Below are positions 18,836 through 30,111 of a stretch of DNA of 64,000 bases, piece by piece (the stretch's first letter is position 1; every line of letters starts with the position of its first letter). Under the pieces are notes generated by a model that had not been told where the DNA came from, searched no databases, and worked only from the letters and a program-made list of their open reading frames with translations. A program made the translations under genes and the position numbers. This stretch comes from Flavobacteriaceae bacterium (lineage in GTDB: Bacteria > Bacteroidota > Bacteroidia > Flavobacteriales > Flavobacteriaceae), in assembly GCA_947448525.1 (NCBI GenBank), contig CANFNV010000003.1, positions 62,001-126,000 of the forward strand. Direction: 5' to 3'.

Positions 18836-19663
18836 TTATCCTATTTTAAAAGTAACAACGGGCAATTTGGAATGATTGACTAAATCCTCACTGATACTTC
18901 CATTGAAGAAGTGCGAAAGTCCTTTTCTGCCATGAGTACTCATTCCTATTAAATCGGCGCCAATTTTGTCCGCAAAATTCAAAATTCCTTTTTCAACATT
19001 TGTTTCATTGTAAATGTATGATGCTAATTTGCCAACGTTAAAGTTAGAAAGAAAATTTTTCATAATTTCTTCAGCAACAGTAGTCGATTTAAAATTATTG
19101 GGAGTGTTAACCATAACCAAGTGAAGAGTTGCATCAAATTTTGAAGCAAATTCAACCGCTTTTTCAAAAGGTTTTTTCGCTTCGTCATTAAAATCAGACG
19201 CAAAAACAAAATTAGTTACTGCAAATTCGCCTTCGTCTTTTTTAATTACTAAAACAGGTACTTCAGAATTACGCACCACCTTTTCGGCATTTGAACCAAT
19301 AAACATTTCTTTATAGCCACTAGCACCGTGAGACCCCATTACAATTAAATCGACATTGTTAAGCTTGCTTATTTTTAAAATACCATCGAAAGCCATTTCA
19401 AATTGAATAATTTTTGAAACATTAAGGCCATCAAGATAATCGGCATCCATTAAATCGTCTAATTTTTTAATAGCAGCATTTTTAAAAAACATCAATTCTG
19501 GGATATCCACCCCAGATTCTATAGCATCACTACCTTGGTTAGGTAATTCTAACATATGCAACAATACTATTTTGCCATTATTTTTTCTGGCAATTTGAGC
19601 AGCAACTTTTAACGCGTGTTCTGCGCTTAGTGAAAAGTCAGTAGGAATTAAAATTTTTTTCAT
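18836..19663 (-). CDS. Universal stress protein (tandem UspA domains)
   Basis: MKKILIPTDFSLSAEHAL and two GSHG/STHG-type motifs. Confidence 0.92.
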   Translation of the reverse strand: MKKILIPTDFSLSAEHALKVAAQIARKNNGKIVLLHMLELPNQGSDAIESGVDIPELMFFKNAAIKKLDDLMDADYLDGLNVSKIIQFEMAFDGILKISKLNNVDLIVMGSHGASGYKEMFIGSNAEKVVRNSEVPVLVIKKDEGEFAVTNFVFASDFNDEAKKPFEKAVEFASKFDATLHLVMVNTPNNFKSTTVAEEIMKNFLSNFNVGKLASYIYNETNVEKGILNFADKIGADLIGMSTHGRKGLSHFFNGSISEDLVNHSKLPVVTFKIG

Positions 19664-19790
19664 GATTTAAATTTTATTTATTTAAAATAAATTGATATCT
19701 ATAAAGTTACGAAAAAATTTGGAGCGCAAAGGTTTTAATTGTAAAAAATAATTCTATATTTGCAGCGTTATTAAACAGAAATGGAATAAT

Positions 19791-19816
19791 GAGGGAAGCA
19801 CTGCTTCCCTCTTTTT
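19791..19816 (+). promoter_or_regulatory. Terminator-like hairpin in the leader of rimP-nusA-infB
   Basis: GAGGGAAGCA-C-TGCTTCCCTC followed by TTTTT, 9 nt before the rimP ATG. Confidence 0.65.
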
Positions 19817-19824
19817 ATAAAAAT

Positions 19825-20292
19825 ATGACATTTAAAGAGCAGGTTTCAAAACTTCTAAATGACGCTTTGTCTGAAAAGCCAGACTTATTTTTGATAGAAT
19901 TATCAATTTCAGATACTTACAAAATTATTGTAACTTTGGACGCTGATAATGGAGTTAATCTTCAAGATTGCATTGACATTAGCAGAACTATTGAAAATAA
20001 TTTAGACAGAGAAACACACGACTATGCACTTGAAGTAGCATCAGTTGGAGTTGGCTCTCCTCTAAAATTAGTTAGACAATATCATAAAAATATTGGAAGA
20101 ACTTTAATAGTCCAAGCAAACGATGAAACTTTCGAAGCAGAATTAATAGAAGCAAATGATGAATACATAGTGTTGTCTTGGCAAGCAAGAGAACCTAAAA
20201 AAATAGGAAAAGGTAAAGAAACTGTTCAAAAAAGACAAGAAATACCTTATAGTGATATAAAACAAGCAGTGGTTACAGTAAATTTTAATTAA
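19825..20292 (+). CDS. rimP: Ribosome maturation factor RimP
   Basis: Synteny with nusA/inf[17 protein letters not shown]...[19 protein letters not shown] 19825 preferred because 19789 start lies before the hairpin. Confidence 0.92.
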   Translation: MTFKEQVSKLLNDALSEKPDLFLIELSISDTYKIIVTLDADNGVNLQDCIDISRTIENNLDRETHDYALEVASVGVGSPLKLVRQYHKNIGRTLIVQANDETFEAELIEANDEYIVLSWQAREPKKIGKGKETVQKRQEIPYSDIKQAVVTVNFN

Positions 20293-20302
20293 TAATAGAA
20301 TA

Positions 20303-21544
20303 ATGGAGAATATTGCATTAATCGACTCGTTTTCAGAGTTTAAAGACGATAAACTTATTGATAGAGTAACGCTTATGGCGATTTTAGAAGATGTTTTTAG
20401 AAATGCTTTGAAAAAAAAGTATGGCTCTGATGATAACTTTGATATAATCATAAATCCTGATAAGGGAGATATGGAAATTTGGCAAAGAAGAATTGTTGTT
20501 GCTGATGACGATTTAGATTTAGAGCATTTGGAAATTACGCTTTCTGATGCCAGAAAAATTGAGCCCGATTTCGAAATTGGTGAAGAAGTTTCAGAAGAAG
20601 TTAAACTTATTGATCTCGGAAGAAGAGCAATTTTGGCTTTACGTCAAAACTTAATTTCTAAAATTCACGAGCATGATAATACTAATTTGTACAAACAATT
20701 TAAAGATATTATTGGCGAAATATATACGGCAGAAGTCCATCATGTTCGTCCAAGAGTTGTAATCTTGGTTGACGACGATGGGAATGAAATTGTATTACCA
20801 AAAGAAAAACAAATTCCATCTGACTTTTTTCGAAAAGGAGATAATGTTAAAGGAATTATCGAAAGTGTCGAATTGAAGGGCAATAAGCCACAAATAATAA
20901 TGTCTAGAACATCTGAAATATTCTTAGAAAAATTATTTGAGCAAGAAATTCCAGAAGTATTTGATGGTCTAATCATGATTAAAAAAGTAGTTAGAATTCC
21001 GGGAGAAAAAGCAAAAGTAGCTGTAGATTCTTATGACGATAGAATTGATCCAGTTGGCGCCTGTGTTGGTATGAAAGGGTCACGTATTCATGGAATTGTT
21101 CGTGAATTAGGAAACGAAAATATTGACGTAATCAATTATACAACTAATGCTTCTCTATTAATTACTAGAGCCTTGAGTCCAGCAAAAGTGTCTTCTGTTA
21201 AAATTAACGAAGAAACTATGCACGCAGAGGTTTTCTTAAAATTAGAAGAAGTTTCAAAAGCTATTGGTCGTGGTGGACAAAATATTAAATTAGCAGGCCT
21301 GCTGACGGGTTACGAATTAGATGTAATAAGAGAAGGCAGTACTACAGAAGAAGATGATGTTGAATTAACTGAGTTCTCAGATGAGATTGACGGATGGATT
21401 ATTGATGAATTTGCTAAAATTGGTTTAGATACTGCTAAAAGTATTTTGAAACAAGATATTGCTGATTTAGCAAGAAGAACGGATCTAGAAGAAGAAACAA
21501 TACAAGAAGTAATGCGCATATTGAAAGAAGAATTTGAAAACTAA
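20303..21544 (+). CDS. nusA: Transcription termination/antitermination factor NusA
   Basis: [31 protein letters not shown]-domain motif. Confidence 0.96.
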   Translation: MENIALIDSFSEFKDDKLIDRVTLMAILEDVFRNALKKKYGSDDNFDIIINPDKGDMEIWQRRIVVADDDLDLEHLEITLSDARKIEPDFEIGEEVSEEVKLIDLGRRAILALRQNLISKIHEHDNTNLYKQFKDIIGEIYTAEVHHVRPRVVILVDDDGNEIVLPKEKQIPSDFFRKGDNVKGIIESVELKGNKPQIIMSRTSEIFLEKLFEQEIPEVFDGLIMIKKVVRIPGEKAKVAVDSYDDRIDPVGACVGMKGSRIHGIVRELGNENIDVINYTTNASLLITRALSPAKVSSVKINEETMHAEVFLKLEEVSKAIGRGGQNIKLAGLLTGYELDVIREGSTTEEDDVELTEFSDEIDGWIIDEFAKIGLDTAKSILKQDIADLARRTDLEEETIQEVMRILKEEFEN

Positions 21545-21588
21545 TTCCGCTTTCACCACAATATAAAAAAGAATTTATAAAAGATTGT

Positions 21589-24372
21589 ATGTCTGAAGAA
21601 AGAAATATTAGAATAAACAAAGTTTTAAGGGAATTAAATATTTCGTTAGAAAGAGCTGTCGATTATCTAAAGGATAAAGGTATTGCCATTGATGCAAACC
21701 CAAATGCTAAGATATCCGACAAAGAGTTTGATATTCTACAAAACCAATTTGCAGGTGATAAAGGCAATAAAGAAGCTTCTAAAGGTATTAGTGAAGAAAT
21801 AAAGAAAGAAAAAGAAGCCCTTCGTCTTGAAAGAGAAAAAGAAATTGAAGACAAGAAAAAAGTTGAAGAAGAGCGTCAACGTCTTGAAGTAATCAAAGCT
21901 AAGGCTTCAGTTTCTAGTCCTAAACAAGTTGGTAAAATAGACTTAACTCCAAAAAGCAATCCTTCTAGTAAGACAGAATCCGTAAAAGTGCCCGTGGTTA
22001 AAACTCCAGAAGTTAAAGCTGAAGTAACTAAAAAAACCATAGTCGATAAATCAAAAACAAAAGACATAGTTTCTGAAACTAAAAAAACAGTTAAGAAAAC
22101 GGATAAAGTTGAAGAAATCGATGCCCCGATAGAAGACGAAACGCATACTACTCAATATCAAAATCTATCAGGACCAAAACTTACAGGAGAAAAAATTGAC
22201 TTATCGCAATTCAACAAACCTAAAAAGAAAGTTGAAACTCCAAAGATCAATGTTGGAAGTAAAACGGATGCAAACGCTAATAAAAACAAACGTAAAAGAA
22301 TTCCGCCAAAACCAGGAGAAGCTCGTCCAGGAACTCCAGGTGGAAATACTCCAGGAGGTCCTAATAGACCAGCAGGTACAGGAGGAAATAAATTTGTAGC
22401 CAATAAACCAGGGGGTGGAGGTTTCCAAAAAGGAAATAGACCAGCCATTGTTCAAAAAGTAGAGCCAACGGAAGAAGAGGTTAAAAACCAAATTAAAGAA
22501 ACTCTTGAAAGATTGCAAGGAAAGGGGTCTAAATCTAAAGCAGCTAAATACAGAAGAGATAAAAGAGATACGCACCGTCAACGTTCAGATGACGAGCAAC
22601 GCGCCATTGATGAAGGAAGTAAGACGATTAAAGTAACCGAATTTGTTACGGTTGGTGAAGTTGCTACGATGATGGATGTGCCGATTACCAAAGTTATTGG
22701 GACTTGTATGTCATTAGGAATCATGGTTACGATGAACCAACGTCTTGATGCTGAAACATTAACAATCGTTGCAGATGAATTCGGATTTGAAGTAGAATTT
22801 ATTACTACAGATATCGAAGATTCTATAGAAGTTATTGCAGATAGAGAAGAAGATTTAGTTACAAGAGCACCAATTGTTACTGTAATGGGTCACGTTGACC
22901 ACGGTAAAACGTCATTACTGGATTATATCCGTAAAGAAAATGTTATCGCTGGAGAATCTGGTGGAATTACGCAACACATTGGAGCGTATGCCGTACAGTT
23001 AGATAACGGACAAAAAATCACATTCCTTGACACCCCTGGTCACGAAGCGTTTACTGCAATGCGTGCTCGTGGAGCTCAAGTGACCGATATTGCAATTATT
23101 GTAATTGCTGCTGATGATGATATCATGCCACAAACAAAAGAGGCAATTTCTCATGCTCAAGCAGCTGGAGTACCAATGATTTTTGCCATCAATAAAGTGG
23201 ATAAGCCGCACGCTAATCCTGAAAAAATTAAAGAAAAATTAGCATCAATGAATTTGCTAGTGGAAGATTGGGGTGGTAAATACCAATCACATGATATTTC
23301 TGCTAAAGCAGGAACAGGGGTAAAAGAGCTACTTGAAAAAGTAATACTTGAAGCTGAAATTCTTGATTTGAAAGCCAATCCAAATAAACCAGCTGTTGGA
23401 ACTGTTGTGGAAGCGCAATTGGATAAAGGCAGAGGTTATATTTCAACAATATTAGTACAATCTGGAACCCTAAAAGTTGGAGATTATGTACTGGCAGGAA
23501 AAAATCATGGTAAAGTGAAAGCGATGCATGATGAAAGAGGAAATAATGTTAAAGTGGCAGGTCCTTCAACACCTATATCCATTTTAGGTTTGGACGGAGC
23601 ATCAACTGCGGGAGATAAATTCAACGTTTTTGAAGACGAAAGAGAAGCAAAACAAATTGCCGCTAAACGTACTCAATTAATGCGAGAACAATCAGTTAGA
23701 ACACAACGTCATATTACGCTTGCTGAAATTGGTCGTCGTATAGCTCTTGGACAATTTAAAGAATTAAATATTATTCTTAAAGGAGATGTTGATGGTTCGG
23801 TTGAAGCACTTTCTAACTCTTTTGCTAAATTATCTACAGAAGAAATACAAATCAATATTATCCATAAAGGGGTTGGAGCCATAACTGAAACTGACGTAAT
23901 GTTAGCTTCGGCTTCTGATGCAATTATTATTGGATTTAATGTTCGTCCTGCTGGAAATGCTCGTCAACTTGCCGATAAAGAAGAAATTGACATCCGTAAT
24001 TATTCAATTATTTACGATGCAATTGATGACTTAAAAGATGCTATGGAGGGGATGTTGTCTCCAGAAATGAAAGAAGAAATTACAGGTACTGCCGAAATTC
24101 GTGAAACATTCAAAATATCTAAAGTTGGAACTATTGCAGGATGTATGGTTACCGATGGTAAAATCTTTAGAAATTCTAAAATACGAATTATTAGAGAAGG
24201 TGTCGTAATATTTACAGGAGAACTTACTGCATTAAAACGTTTCAAAGACGACGTAAAAGAAGTTTCAAAAGGATATGATTGCGGTATGCAAATTAAAAAC
24301 TACAATGATATTGAACAATTAGATATCATTGAAGCTTACCAAGAAGTTATGGTTAAGAAAAAATTGAAATAA
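21589..24372 (+). CDS. infB: Translation initiation factor IF-2
   Basis: [42 protein letters not shown]. Confidence 0.97.
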   Translation: MSEERNIRINKVLRELNISLERAVDYLKDKGIAIDANPNAKISDKEFDILQNQFAGDKGNKEASKGISEEIKKEKEALRLEREKEIEDKKKVEEERQRLEVIKAKASVSSPKQVGKIDLTPKSNPSSKTESVKVPVVKTPEVKAEVTKKTIVDKSKTKDIVSETKKTVKKTDKVEEIDAPIEDETHTTQYQNLSGPKLTGEKIDLSQFNKPKKKVETPKINVGSKTDANANKNKRKRIPPKPGEARPGTPGGNTPGGPNRPAGTGGNKFVANKPGGGGFQKGNRPAIVQKVEPTEEEVKNQIKETLERLQGKGSKSKAAKYRRDKRDTHRQRSDDEQRAIDEGSKTIKVTEFVTVGEVATMMDVPITKVIGTCMSLGIMVTMNQRLDAETLTIVADEFGFEVEFITTDIEDSIEVIADREEDLVTRAPIVTVMGHVDHGKTSLLDYIRKENVIAGESGGITQHIGAYAVQLDNGQKITFLDTPGHEAFTAMRARGAQVTDIAIIVIAADDDIMPQTKEAISHAQAAGVPMIFAINKVDKPHANPEKIKEKLASMNLLVEDWGGKYQSHDISAKAGTGVKELLEKVILEAEILDLKANPNKPAVGTVVEAQLDKGRGYISTILVQSGTLKVGDYVLAGKNHGKVKAMHDERGNNVKVAGPSTPISILGLDGASTAGDKFNVFEDEREAKQIAAKRTQLMREQSVRTQRHITLAEIGRRIALGQFKELNIILKGDVDGSVEALSNSFAKLSTEEIQINIIHKGVGAITETDVMLASASDAIIIGFNVRPAGNARQLADKEEIDIRNYSIIYDAIDDLKDAMEGMLSPEMKEEITGTAEIRETFKISKVGTIAGCMVTDGKIFRNSKIRIIREGVVIFTGELTALKRFKDDVKEVSKGYDCGMQIKNYNDIEQLDIIEAYQEVMVKKKLK

Positions 24373-24390
24373 TAGTTAGAACTAAATTAG

Positions 24391-24412
24391 AAATCCCGAG
24401 TAATCGGGATTT
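24391..24412 (+). terminator. Intrinsic terminator after infB
   Basis: AATCCCGA-GTAA-TCGGGATT followed by T-run. Confidence 0.85.
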
Positions 24413-24440
24413 TTTATTGTGAATCTGAAACAAATCCAGA

Positions 24441-25907
24441 TTATATCTTTTTCCTCATTCGCGCCACCGGAATATCCAATTGCTCTCTATATTTAGCAAT
24501 AGTTCTTCGGGCAATAGGATACCCTTTTTCTTTTAAAATTTCTGCCAATTGATCGTCGGGTAGGGGTTTGTGTTTGTCTTCCGCTTCAATCACATTTTGT
24601 AAAATCTTCTTGATTTCAAGAGTAGATACATCTTCGCCTTGGTCATTCTTCATGGCTTCCGAGAAGAATTCCTTAATCAATTTGGTACCATAAGGCGTAT
24701 CTACATATTTACTGTTGGCTACACGAGATACGGTAGAAATATCCAAGCCAACCATATCGGCAATGTCTTTTAAAATCATCGGTTTCATGCTGGTTTCTTC
24801 GCCGTCTAAAAAATACTCTTGTTGAAAATGCATAATAGCATTCATGGTCACATATAAAGTTTCTTGTCGCTGTTTTATGGCATCAATAAACCATTTTGCT
24901 GAATCCAATTTCTGTTTAATAAACTGCACAGCATCTTTTTGCGAATGCGATTTATCACGTGAATCTTTATAGGTTTGCATCATTTCTTGGTAATCTTTTG
25001 AAACGTGCAACGAAGGAGCATTTCTGCCGTTGAGAGTCAATTCCAACTCGCCATCATTAATTCGAATTGTAAAATCAGGGATGATATTTTCGGTTACTTT
25101 ATTATTTCCGGTAAATGAACCCCCTGGTTTTGGGTTTAGCTTTTCTATTTCGTGAATGGTTTTCTTTAATAATTCTTGAGAAATACCCTGTTTTTGAAGT
25201 AACTTTTCATAATGTTTTTTGGTGAAAGCATCAAACTGATGTTCGATAATGTCAATTGCCAAAGTTACCGATTCGGTTGGTGTTTTGTGTTTCAGTTGCA
25301 ACAACAAACATTCTTGCAAATCACGGGCACCCACGCCTGATGGTTCTAATTCATGAATCACGTGTAGGATTCGTTCTACAGTTGCCCCATCGGTATAAAT
25401 CCCTTGTGTAAACGCCAAATCATCAACAATATCTTGAATGTCTCTGCGGATGTATCCCATATCGTCAATACTGCCTACAAGGAATTCAGCAATTTCTCTA
25501 TCGGTATCATTCAGAATAAACGTATTCAATTGATTGATTAAATCCTGATGAAAACTAACAGGAGACGCAAACGGACTTTCTCGATTGTCATCATCTTCAC
25601 TGAAATTATTTGCCTGAAGTTTATAATCAGGAATTTCGTCGTTGCTTAAATATTCATCTAGATTGATGTCTTCGGATTCGATGTTGTCGCTTCCTTCATA
25701 ATCATCGTATTCGTCATTGTTATCAAACTCGTCTTTTTCATAATCTTCTTCCTCCTCTTTTCCCAATTCTAATGCTGGGTTCTCATTCATTTCTTCCAAC
25801 AAGCGTTGCTCAAATGCCAAAGTGGGCAACTGAATCAACTTCATCAACTGAATTTGTTGAGGGGAAAGTTTTTGAGATAATTTAAGATTTAAGAATTGCT
25901 TTAACAT
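24441..25907 (-). CDS. rpoN: RNA polymerase sigma-54 factor
   Basis: MLKQFLNLKLSQKLSPQQIQLMKLIQLP; RPN-box-like IARRTIAKYREQLDIP; start 25907 preferred over 25949. Confidence 0.95.
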   Translation of the reverse strand: MLKQFLNLKLSQKLSPQQIQLMKLIQLPTLAFEQRLLEEMNENPALELGKEEEEDYEKDEFDNNDEYDDYEGSDNIESEDINLDEYLSNDEIPDYKLQANNFSEDDDNRESPFASPVSFHQDLINQLNTFILNDTDREIAEFLVGSIDDMGYIRRDIQDIVDDLAFTQGIYTDGATVERILHVIHELEPSGVGARDLQECLLLQLKHKTPTESVTLAIDIIEHQFDAFTKKHYEKLLQKQGISQELLKKTIHEIEKLNPKPGGSFTGNNKVTENIIPDFTIRINDGELELTLNGRNAPSLHVSKDYQEMMQTYKDSRDKSHSQKDAVQFIKQKLDSAKWFIDAIKQRQETLYVTMNAIMHFQQEYFLDGEETSMKPMILKDIADMVGLDISTVSRVANSKYVDTPYGTKLIKEFFSEAMKNDQGEDVSTLEIKKILQNVIEAEDKHKPLPDDQLAEILKEKGYPIARRTIAKYREQLDIPVARMRKKI

Positions 25908-25991
25908 AATCTTTATTTTGTTATTTCTGGATTTGGTTATTTGAATCATATAAAAACAAATAACCGAATTAACGAATCAACAAATTAACTT

Positions 25992-27425
25992 TTAGAATTC
26001 TGCGTTTTGTGGCGTTCTCGGAAATGGAATTACGTCTCTAATATTCGTCATTCCTGTTACAAACAATACCAATCGTTCAAATCCCAATCCGAATCCAGAG
26101 TGAACTGCCGAACCGAATCGTCTAGTGTCTAAATACCACCAAAGTTCTTCTTCGTCAATACCTAAAGCTTTCATTTTTTCAACTAAAACGTCGTAACGTT
26201 CTTCTCTTTGAGAACCACCAACAATTTCTCCAATTCCAGGAAAAAGGATGTCCATAGCACGAACGGTTTTTCCGTCTTCATTCAAACGCATGTAAAATGC
26301 TTTAATGTTGGCTGGATAATCAAATAAGATTACAGGACATTTGAAGTGTTTTTCAACCAAATAGCGTTCGTGTTCCGATTGTAAATCAGCACCCCATTCG
26401 TTGATTATGTAATTGAATTTTTTCTTTTTATTTGGAGTACAATCTCTTAAAATATCAACAGCTTCGGTATAAGAAACGCGTTTGAAATTGTTTTCCAACA
26501 CAAAACTTAGTTTTTCTAATAAAGCCATTTCGCTTCTCTCGGCTTGTGGTTTTGATTTTTCTTCTTCCAACAAACGACCTTCTAAGAATTTCAAATCGTC
26601 CGGACATTTATCCATCGTATATTTTATTACGTGTTGGATAAAATCTTCTGCCAAATCCATATTGTCATTCAAATCGTTGAAAGCGACTTCGGGTTCTATC
26701 ATCCAAAACTCCGCTAAATGTCGTGAAGTATTAGAATTCTCCGCACGAAAAGTTGGTCCGAAAGTATAAATCTGACCCAAAGCCATAGCAAAAGTTTCCC
26801 CTTCCAATTGTCCAGAAACTGTTAAGTTAGTTTCTTTTCCGAAAAAATCTTCTTTGTAGTTTACTTTTCCTTTATCAGTTCTTGGTGTATTGTCAAAAGG
26901 TAAAGCGGTAACTTTAAACATTTCTCCAGCACCTTCAGCATCAGATCCCGTAATGATGGGCGTGTTTACATACACAAACCCTTTTTCTTGAAAATAGGTA
27001 TGAACAGCATGTGCTAGTACCGAACGAACTCGCATAATAGCACTAAACGCATTGGTTCGAACACGCAAATGAGCGTTTTCACGTAGGAATTCTAACGAGT
27101 GTTTTTTGGGTTGCATCGGGAATTTCTCTGCGTCTGAATCCCCCAAAATTTCTAATTTGGAAACTTGAATTTCATATTTCTGACCAGCACCTTTGCTTTC
27201 TACCAATTCACCTGTAACTGAAACTGCGGCACCCGTTGTAATTCTTTTTAAAGTTTCTTCTGGAGTATTTTCAAAATCAACTACACATTGAATATTATTG
27301 ATAGTTGAACCATCGTTCAACGCAATAAATTGATTGTTTCTAAAAGTTCTAACCCAACCTTTTGCATTAACTTCATAATTCGATTTTGAGCTGTTCAGTA
27401 AGTCTTTAACTTTTGTATGTTTCAT
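25992..27425 (-). CDS. asnS: Asparaginyl-tRNA synthetase
   Basis: Class II synthetase; [29 protein letters not shown]. Confidence 0.95.
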   Translation of the reverse strand: MKHTKVKDLLNSSKSNYEVNAKGWVRTFRNNQFIALNDGSTINNIQCVVDFENTPEETLKRITTGAAVSVTGELVESKGAGQKYEIQVSKLEILGDSDAEKFPMQPKKHSLEFLRENAHLRVRTNAFSAIMRVRSVLAHAVHTYFQEKGFVYVNTPIITGSDAEGAGEMFKVTALPFDNTPRTDKGKVNYKEDFFGKETNLTVSGQLEGETFAMALGQIYTFGPTFRAENSNTSRHLAEFWMIEPEVAFNDLNDNMDLAEDFIQHVIKYTMDKCPDDLKFLEGRLLEEEKSKPQAERSEMALLEKLSFVLENNFKRVSYTEAVDILRDCTPNKKKKFNYIINEWGADLQSEHERYLVEKHFKCPVILFDYPANIKAFYMRLNEDGKTVRAMDILFPGIGEIVGGSQREERYDVLVEKMKALGIDEEELWWYLDTRRFGSAVHSGFGLGFERLVLFVTGMTNIRDVIPFPRTPQNAEF

Positions 27426-27502
27426 TTTATAGATTTTTAGATCATTCGATTTTATATTGTAAGTAATAACAAATCAAATCATATGACGAATATAAATTAT
27501 TT

Positions 27503-29932
27503 TTACAGTTTTTCAATGTTGTTTTCTCCGTCCTCTTCTTCCATTTCTATTTGAGAACGAAGAATTTTTAATGCCGGTTCCTCAATCAAATCGCTTTTTC
27601 GACTCCATTTTTCTGTTGTTAAAACCAATGCAGGTAAAACTAATAGATTAGCAAACATGGCAAAAGTAAGCGTAACCGAAATCAATCCGCCCAAAGCAAT
27701 TGTTCCGCTGAAACTGGAAAGTGTGAAAATTGCAAATCCAAAGATTAATACAATGGAAGTATAGAAGGTGCTGACCCCAGTTTCATGCAAAGCACTTACT
27801 ACCGATTTATTAATTTTACCATTATTTCGAATCAAATCGTGACGGTATTTTGCCATAAACTGTATGGCGTTATCAACTGATATTCCAAAAGCAATACTGA
27901 ATACTAAAATAGTAGATGGTTTTAATGGGATTCCGAAATAACCCATCAATCCTGATGTAATACAAAGCGGTAAGATATTGGTTACTACCGATGCAAAAAT
28001 CATTTTCCAAGAACGAAACATATACGCCATTAATCCAGCGATTAAAAGGATGGCAAATATTAAAGATTCGATAAGATTTTCAACCAAGTACGTAGTGCCT
28101 TTTTGAAATACTAGTGCTTTTCCGGTAAGTTTTACTTCAAATCGATCGCTTGGGAAAATTTGATTGATTCTTGTTTTTAATTTTCGTTCTACTTTTGCCA
28201 TTTCTTCGGTTCCAATGTCTTTCATGAATGTAGTGATTCTAGCATATTGCCCAGTAGAATCAACATAACTTTTCATCAAGTTTTCTTTAGAATTTTTAGT
28301 GGCATTTTTTGCATAACTCAAAATGAATGTTTGTTCCTGCGAAGTAGGCAACTCATAATATTTGGGATTTCCGTTGTAAAATGCTTGTTTCGAATATTTC
28401 ACCAAATTTACAATTGAAACGGGTTTAGAAAGTTCAGGAATACTATCTATGGTTTGTTGCAATTCGTCCATTTTTCTGATAGTGGATGATTTCATAACCC
28501 CTTTTTTTCTTTTGGTGTTAATCATAATTTCCAAGGGTTGCACGCCATTAAATTCTTTTTCGAAAAACAAAATGTCTTTAAAGAACGAAGCACTTTTAGG
28601 CATTTCACCAATCAAACTTCCAGAAACTTTCATTTGAGAAACTCCAATAATACTAAAAACCAATAGCAACCCATAAATGATGTAAATGGCTTTACGTTTG
28701 TTTTTTACAATATTTTCGACTGAATTTAAAATAGAGGAAAGGTAATTTCTTGTCAAATGATCCAAGTGCTTTTCCTTTGGTAATGCCATAAAACTATATA
28801 CAATAGGAACTACAACAAGAGTAAGTAAATAAACCGTTATTACATTTATAGAAGTAACTAATCCAAACTCATACAACAAATCATTTCCCGTAATCATGAA
28901 CGTAGCAAAACCAATTGCAGTAGTCATGTTTGTCATCAATGTTGACACCCCAATTTTAGAAATTACGCGCTGTAATGCTTTGGCTTGATTGGCATGATTC
29001 TTAATTTCTTGTTGGTATTTATTAATCAAGAAAATGCAATTGGTAATTCCGATAACAATGATTAAAGGAGGAATAATAGCGGTAAGAATAGTGATTTTGT
29101 AATGAAATAGTCCTAAAGTGCCAAACGACCACATAACGCCAAATATCAAAATACAGATAGAAATAAACGTAGCTCTAAACGAACGGAAGAACAAGAAGAA
29201 AATTAATGAGGTGATGAATAGTGCGGCGCCAATAAACAATCCGATTTCTCCTTTCATGTTCTCGGTGTTTATGGTTCTAATGTAGGGCATTCCTGAAACT
29301 CTAAGGTTAATTCCAGTTGATTTTTCAAATTTATCTACGGCAGGAACTAGTACTTTTAAGATGAATTCTTTTCTAATTGGCGAGTTTACAATTTTTTTGT
29401 TAATGTAAATTGCGCCTCGAATACTTCCCGATTTTTTGTTAAATAAAAGTCCTTCGTAAAAGGGTAAATCATTAAAAAGTTGTCGTTTTATTTCGGTTAA
29501 ATAAATCTGATTTCCGGTTTTTTTTTGGTCAATAAGTGGCACCAATTTAAATTTTTCGTTGACCGTATCTTTTTTTAATTTTTTTAAATCGTTAACCGAA
29601 ACAATAAGCTCTACTTCCTTATGTTTTTTAATAGAAGTCATCATATTATTCCATGCAGCAAAAGCTTTTGGAGTAAAAAAAGCATTATCTTTTACGCCAA
29701 TAACCACCAAATTTCCCTCTTCGCCAAATGTGTTTAAAAATTGAGTATAGTCTTTATTGGCCGGATGATTTTTAGGTAATAAATTAGCCTCATTATAGGT
29801 CATGCCAACGTTTTTCCATTGGAATCCAAGGAAAATAGTAATTAAAAAAACAGCAATCAAAATTGTGATTCTATTTCGAAGCACAATTCCGGCAATGTTT
29901 TCCCAAAAACCAGCTGTAAATTTCTTCTTCAT
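27503..29932 (-). CDS. MMPL/RND family transporter
   Basis: Two hydrophobic repeat halves; FSIAFGISVDNAIQFMAKYRHD. Confidence 0.9.
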   Translation of the reverse strand: MKKKFTAGFWENIAGIVLRNRITILIAVFLITIFLGFQWKNVGMTYNEANLLPKNHPANKDYTQFLNTFGEEGNLVVIGVKDNAFFTPKAFAAWNNMMTSIKKHKEVELIVSVNDLKKLKKDTVNEKFKLVPLIDQKKTGNQIYLTEIKRQLFNDLPFYEGLLFNKKSGSIRGAIYINKKIVNSPIRKEFILKVLVPAVDKFEKSTGINLRVSGMPYIRTINTENMKGEIGLFIGAALFITSLIFFLFFRSFRATFISICILIFGVMWSFGTLGLFHYKITILTAIIPPLIIVIGITNCIFLINKYQQEIKNHANQAKALQRVISKIGVSTLMTNMTTAIGFATFMITGNDLLYEFGLVTSINVITVYLLTLVVVPIVYSFMALPKEKHLDHLTRNYLSSILNSVENIVKNKRKAIYIIYGLLLVFSIIGVSQMKVSGSLIGEMPKSASFFKDILFFEKEFNGVQPLEIMINTKRKKGVMKSSTIRKMDELQQTIDSIPELSKPVSIVNLVKYSKQAFYNGNPKYYELPTSQEQTFILSYAKNATKNSKENLMKSYVDSTGQYARITTFMKDIGTEEMAKVERKLKTRINQIFPSDRFEVKLTGKALVFQKGTTYLVENLIESLIFAILLIAGLMAYMFRSWKMIFASVVTNILPLCITSGLMGYFGIPLKPSTILVFSIAFGISVDNAIQFMAKYRHDLIRNNGKINKSVVSALHETGVSTFYTSIVLIFGFAIFTLSSFSGTIALGGLISVTLTFAMFANLLVLPALVLTTEKWSRKSDLIEEPALKILRSQIEMEEEDGENNIEKL

Positions 29933-30111
29933 TTATGAAATTAAAAATGAGTGCAAAGGTAGTGAAATCGTATTAATACCAATAGACATAAATCAAAACT
30001 TTTATAGAATTATGATTAGAATTTTTTATTTTTATTTTATTAATTAATGAATTAAATTTACAAAAAATAGTTTAGTTTTCTCATATTTGTATCATTAAAA
30101 CAACTGCTAAT

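Noticed and set aside
22158-22581. Antisense/alternate-frame ORFs inside infB (Pro/Gly-rich)
   Set aside because: Produced by the low-complexity linker of IF-2; no independent evidence of coding.
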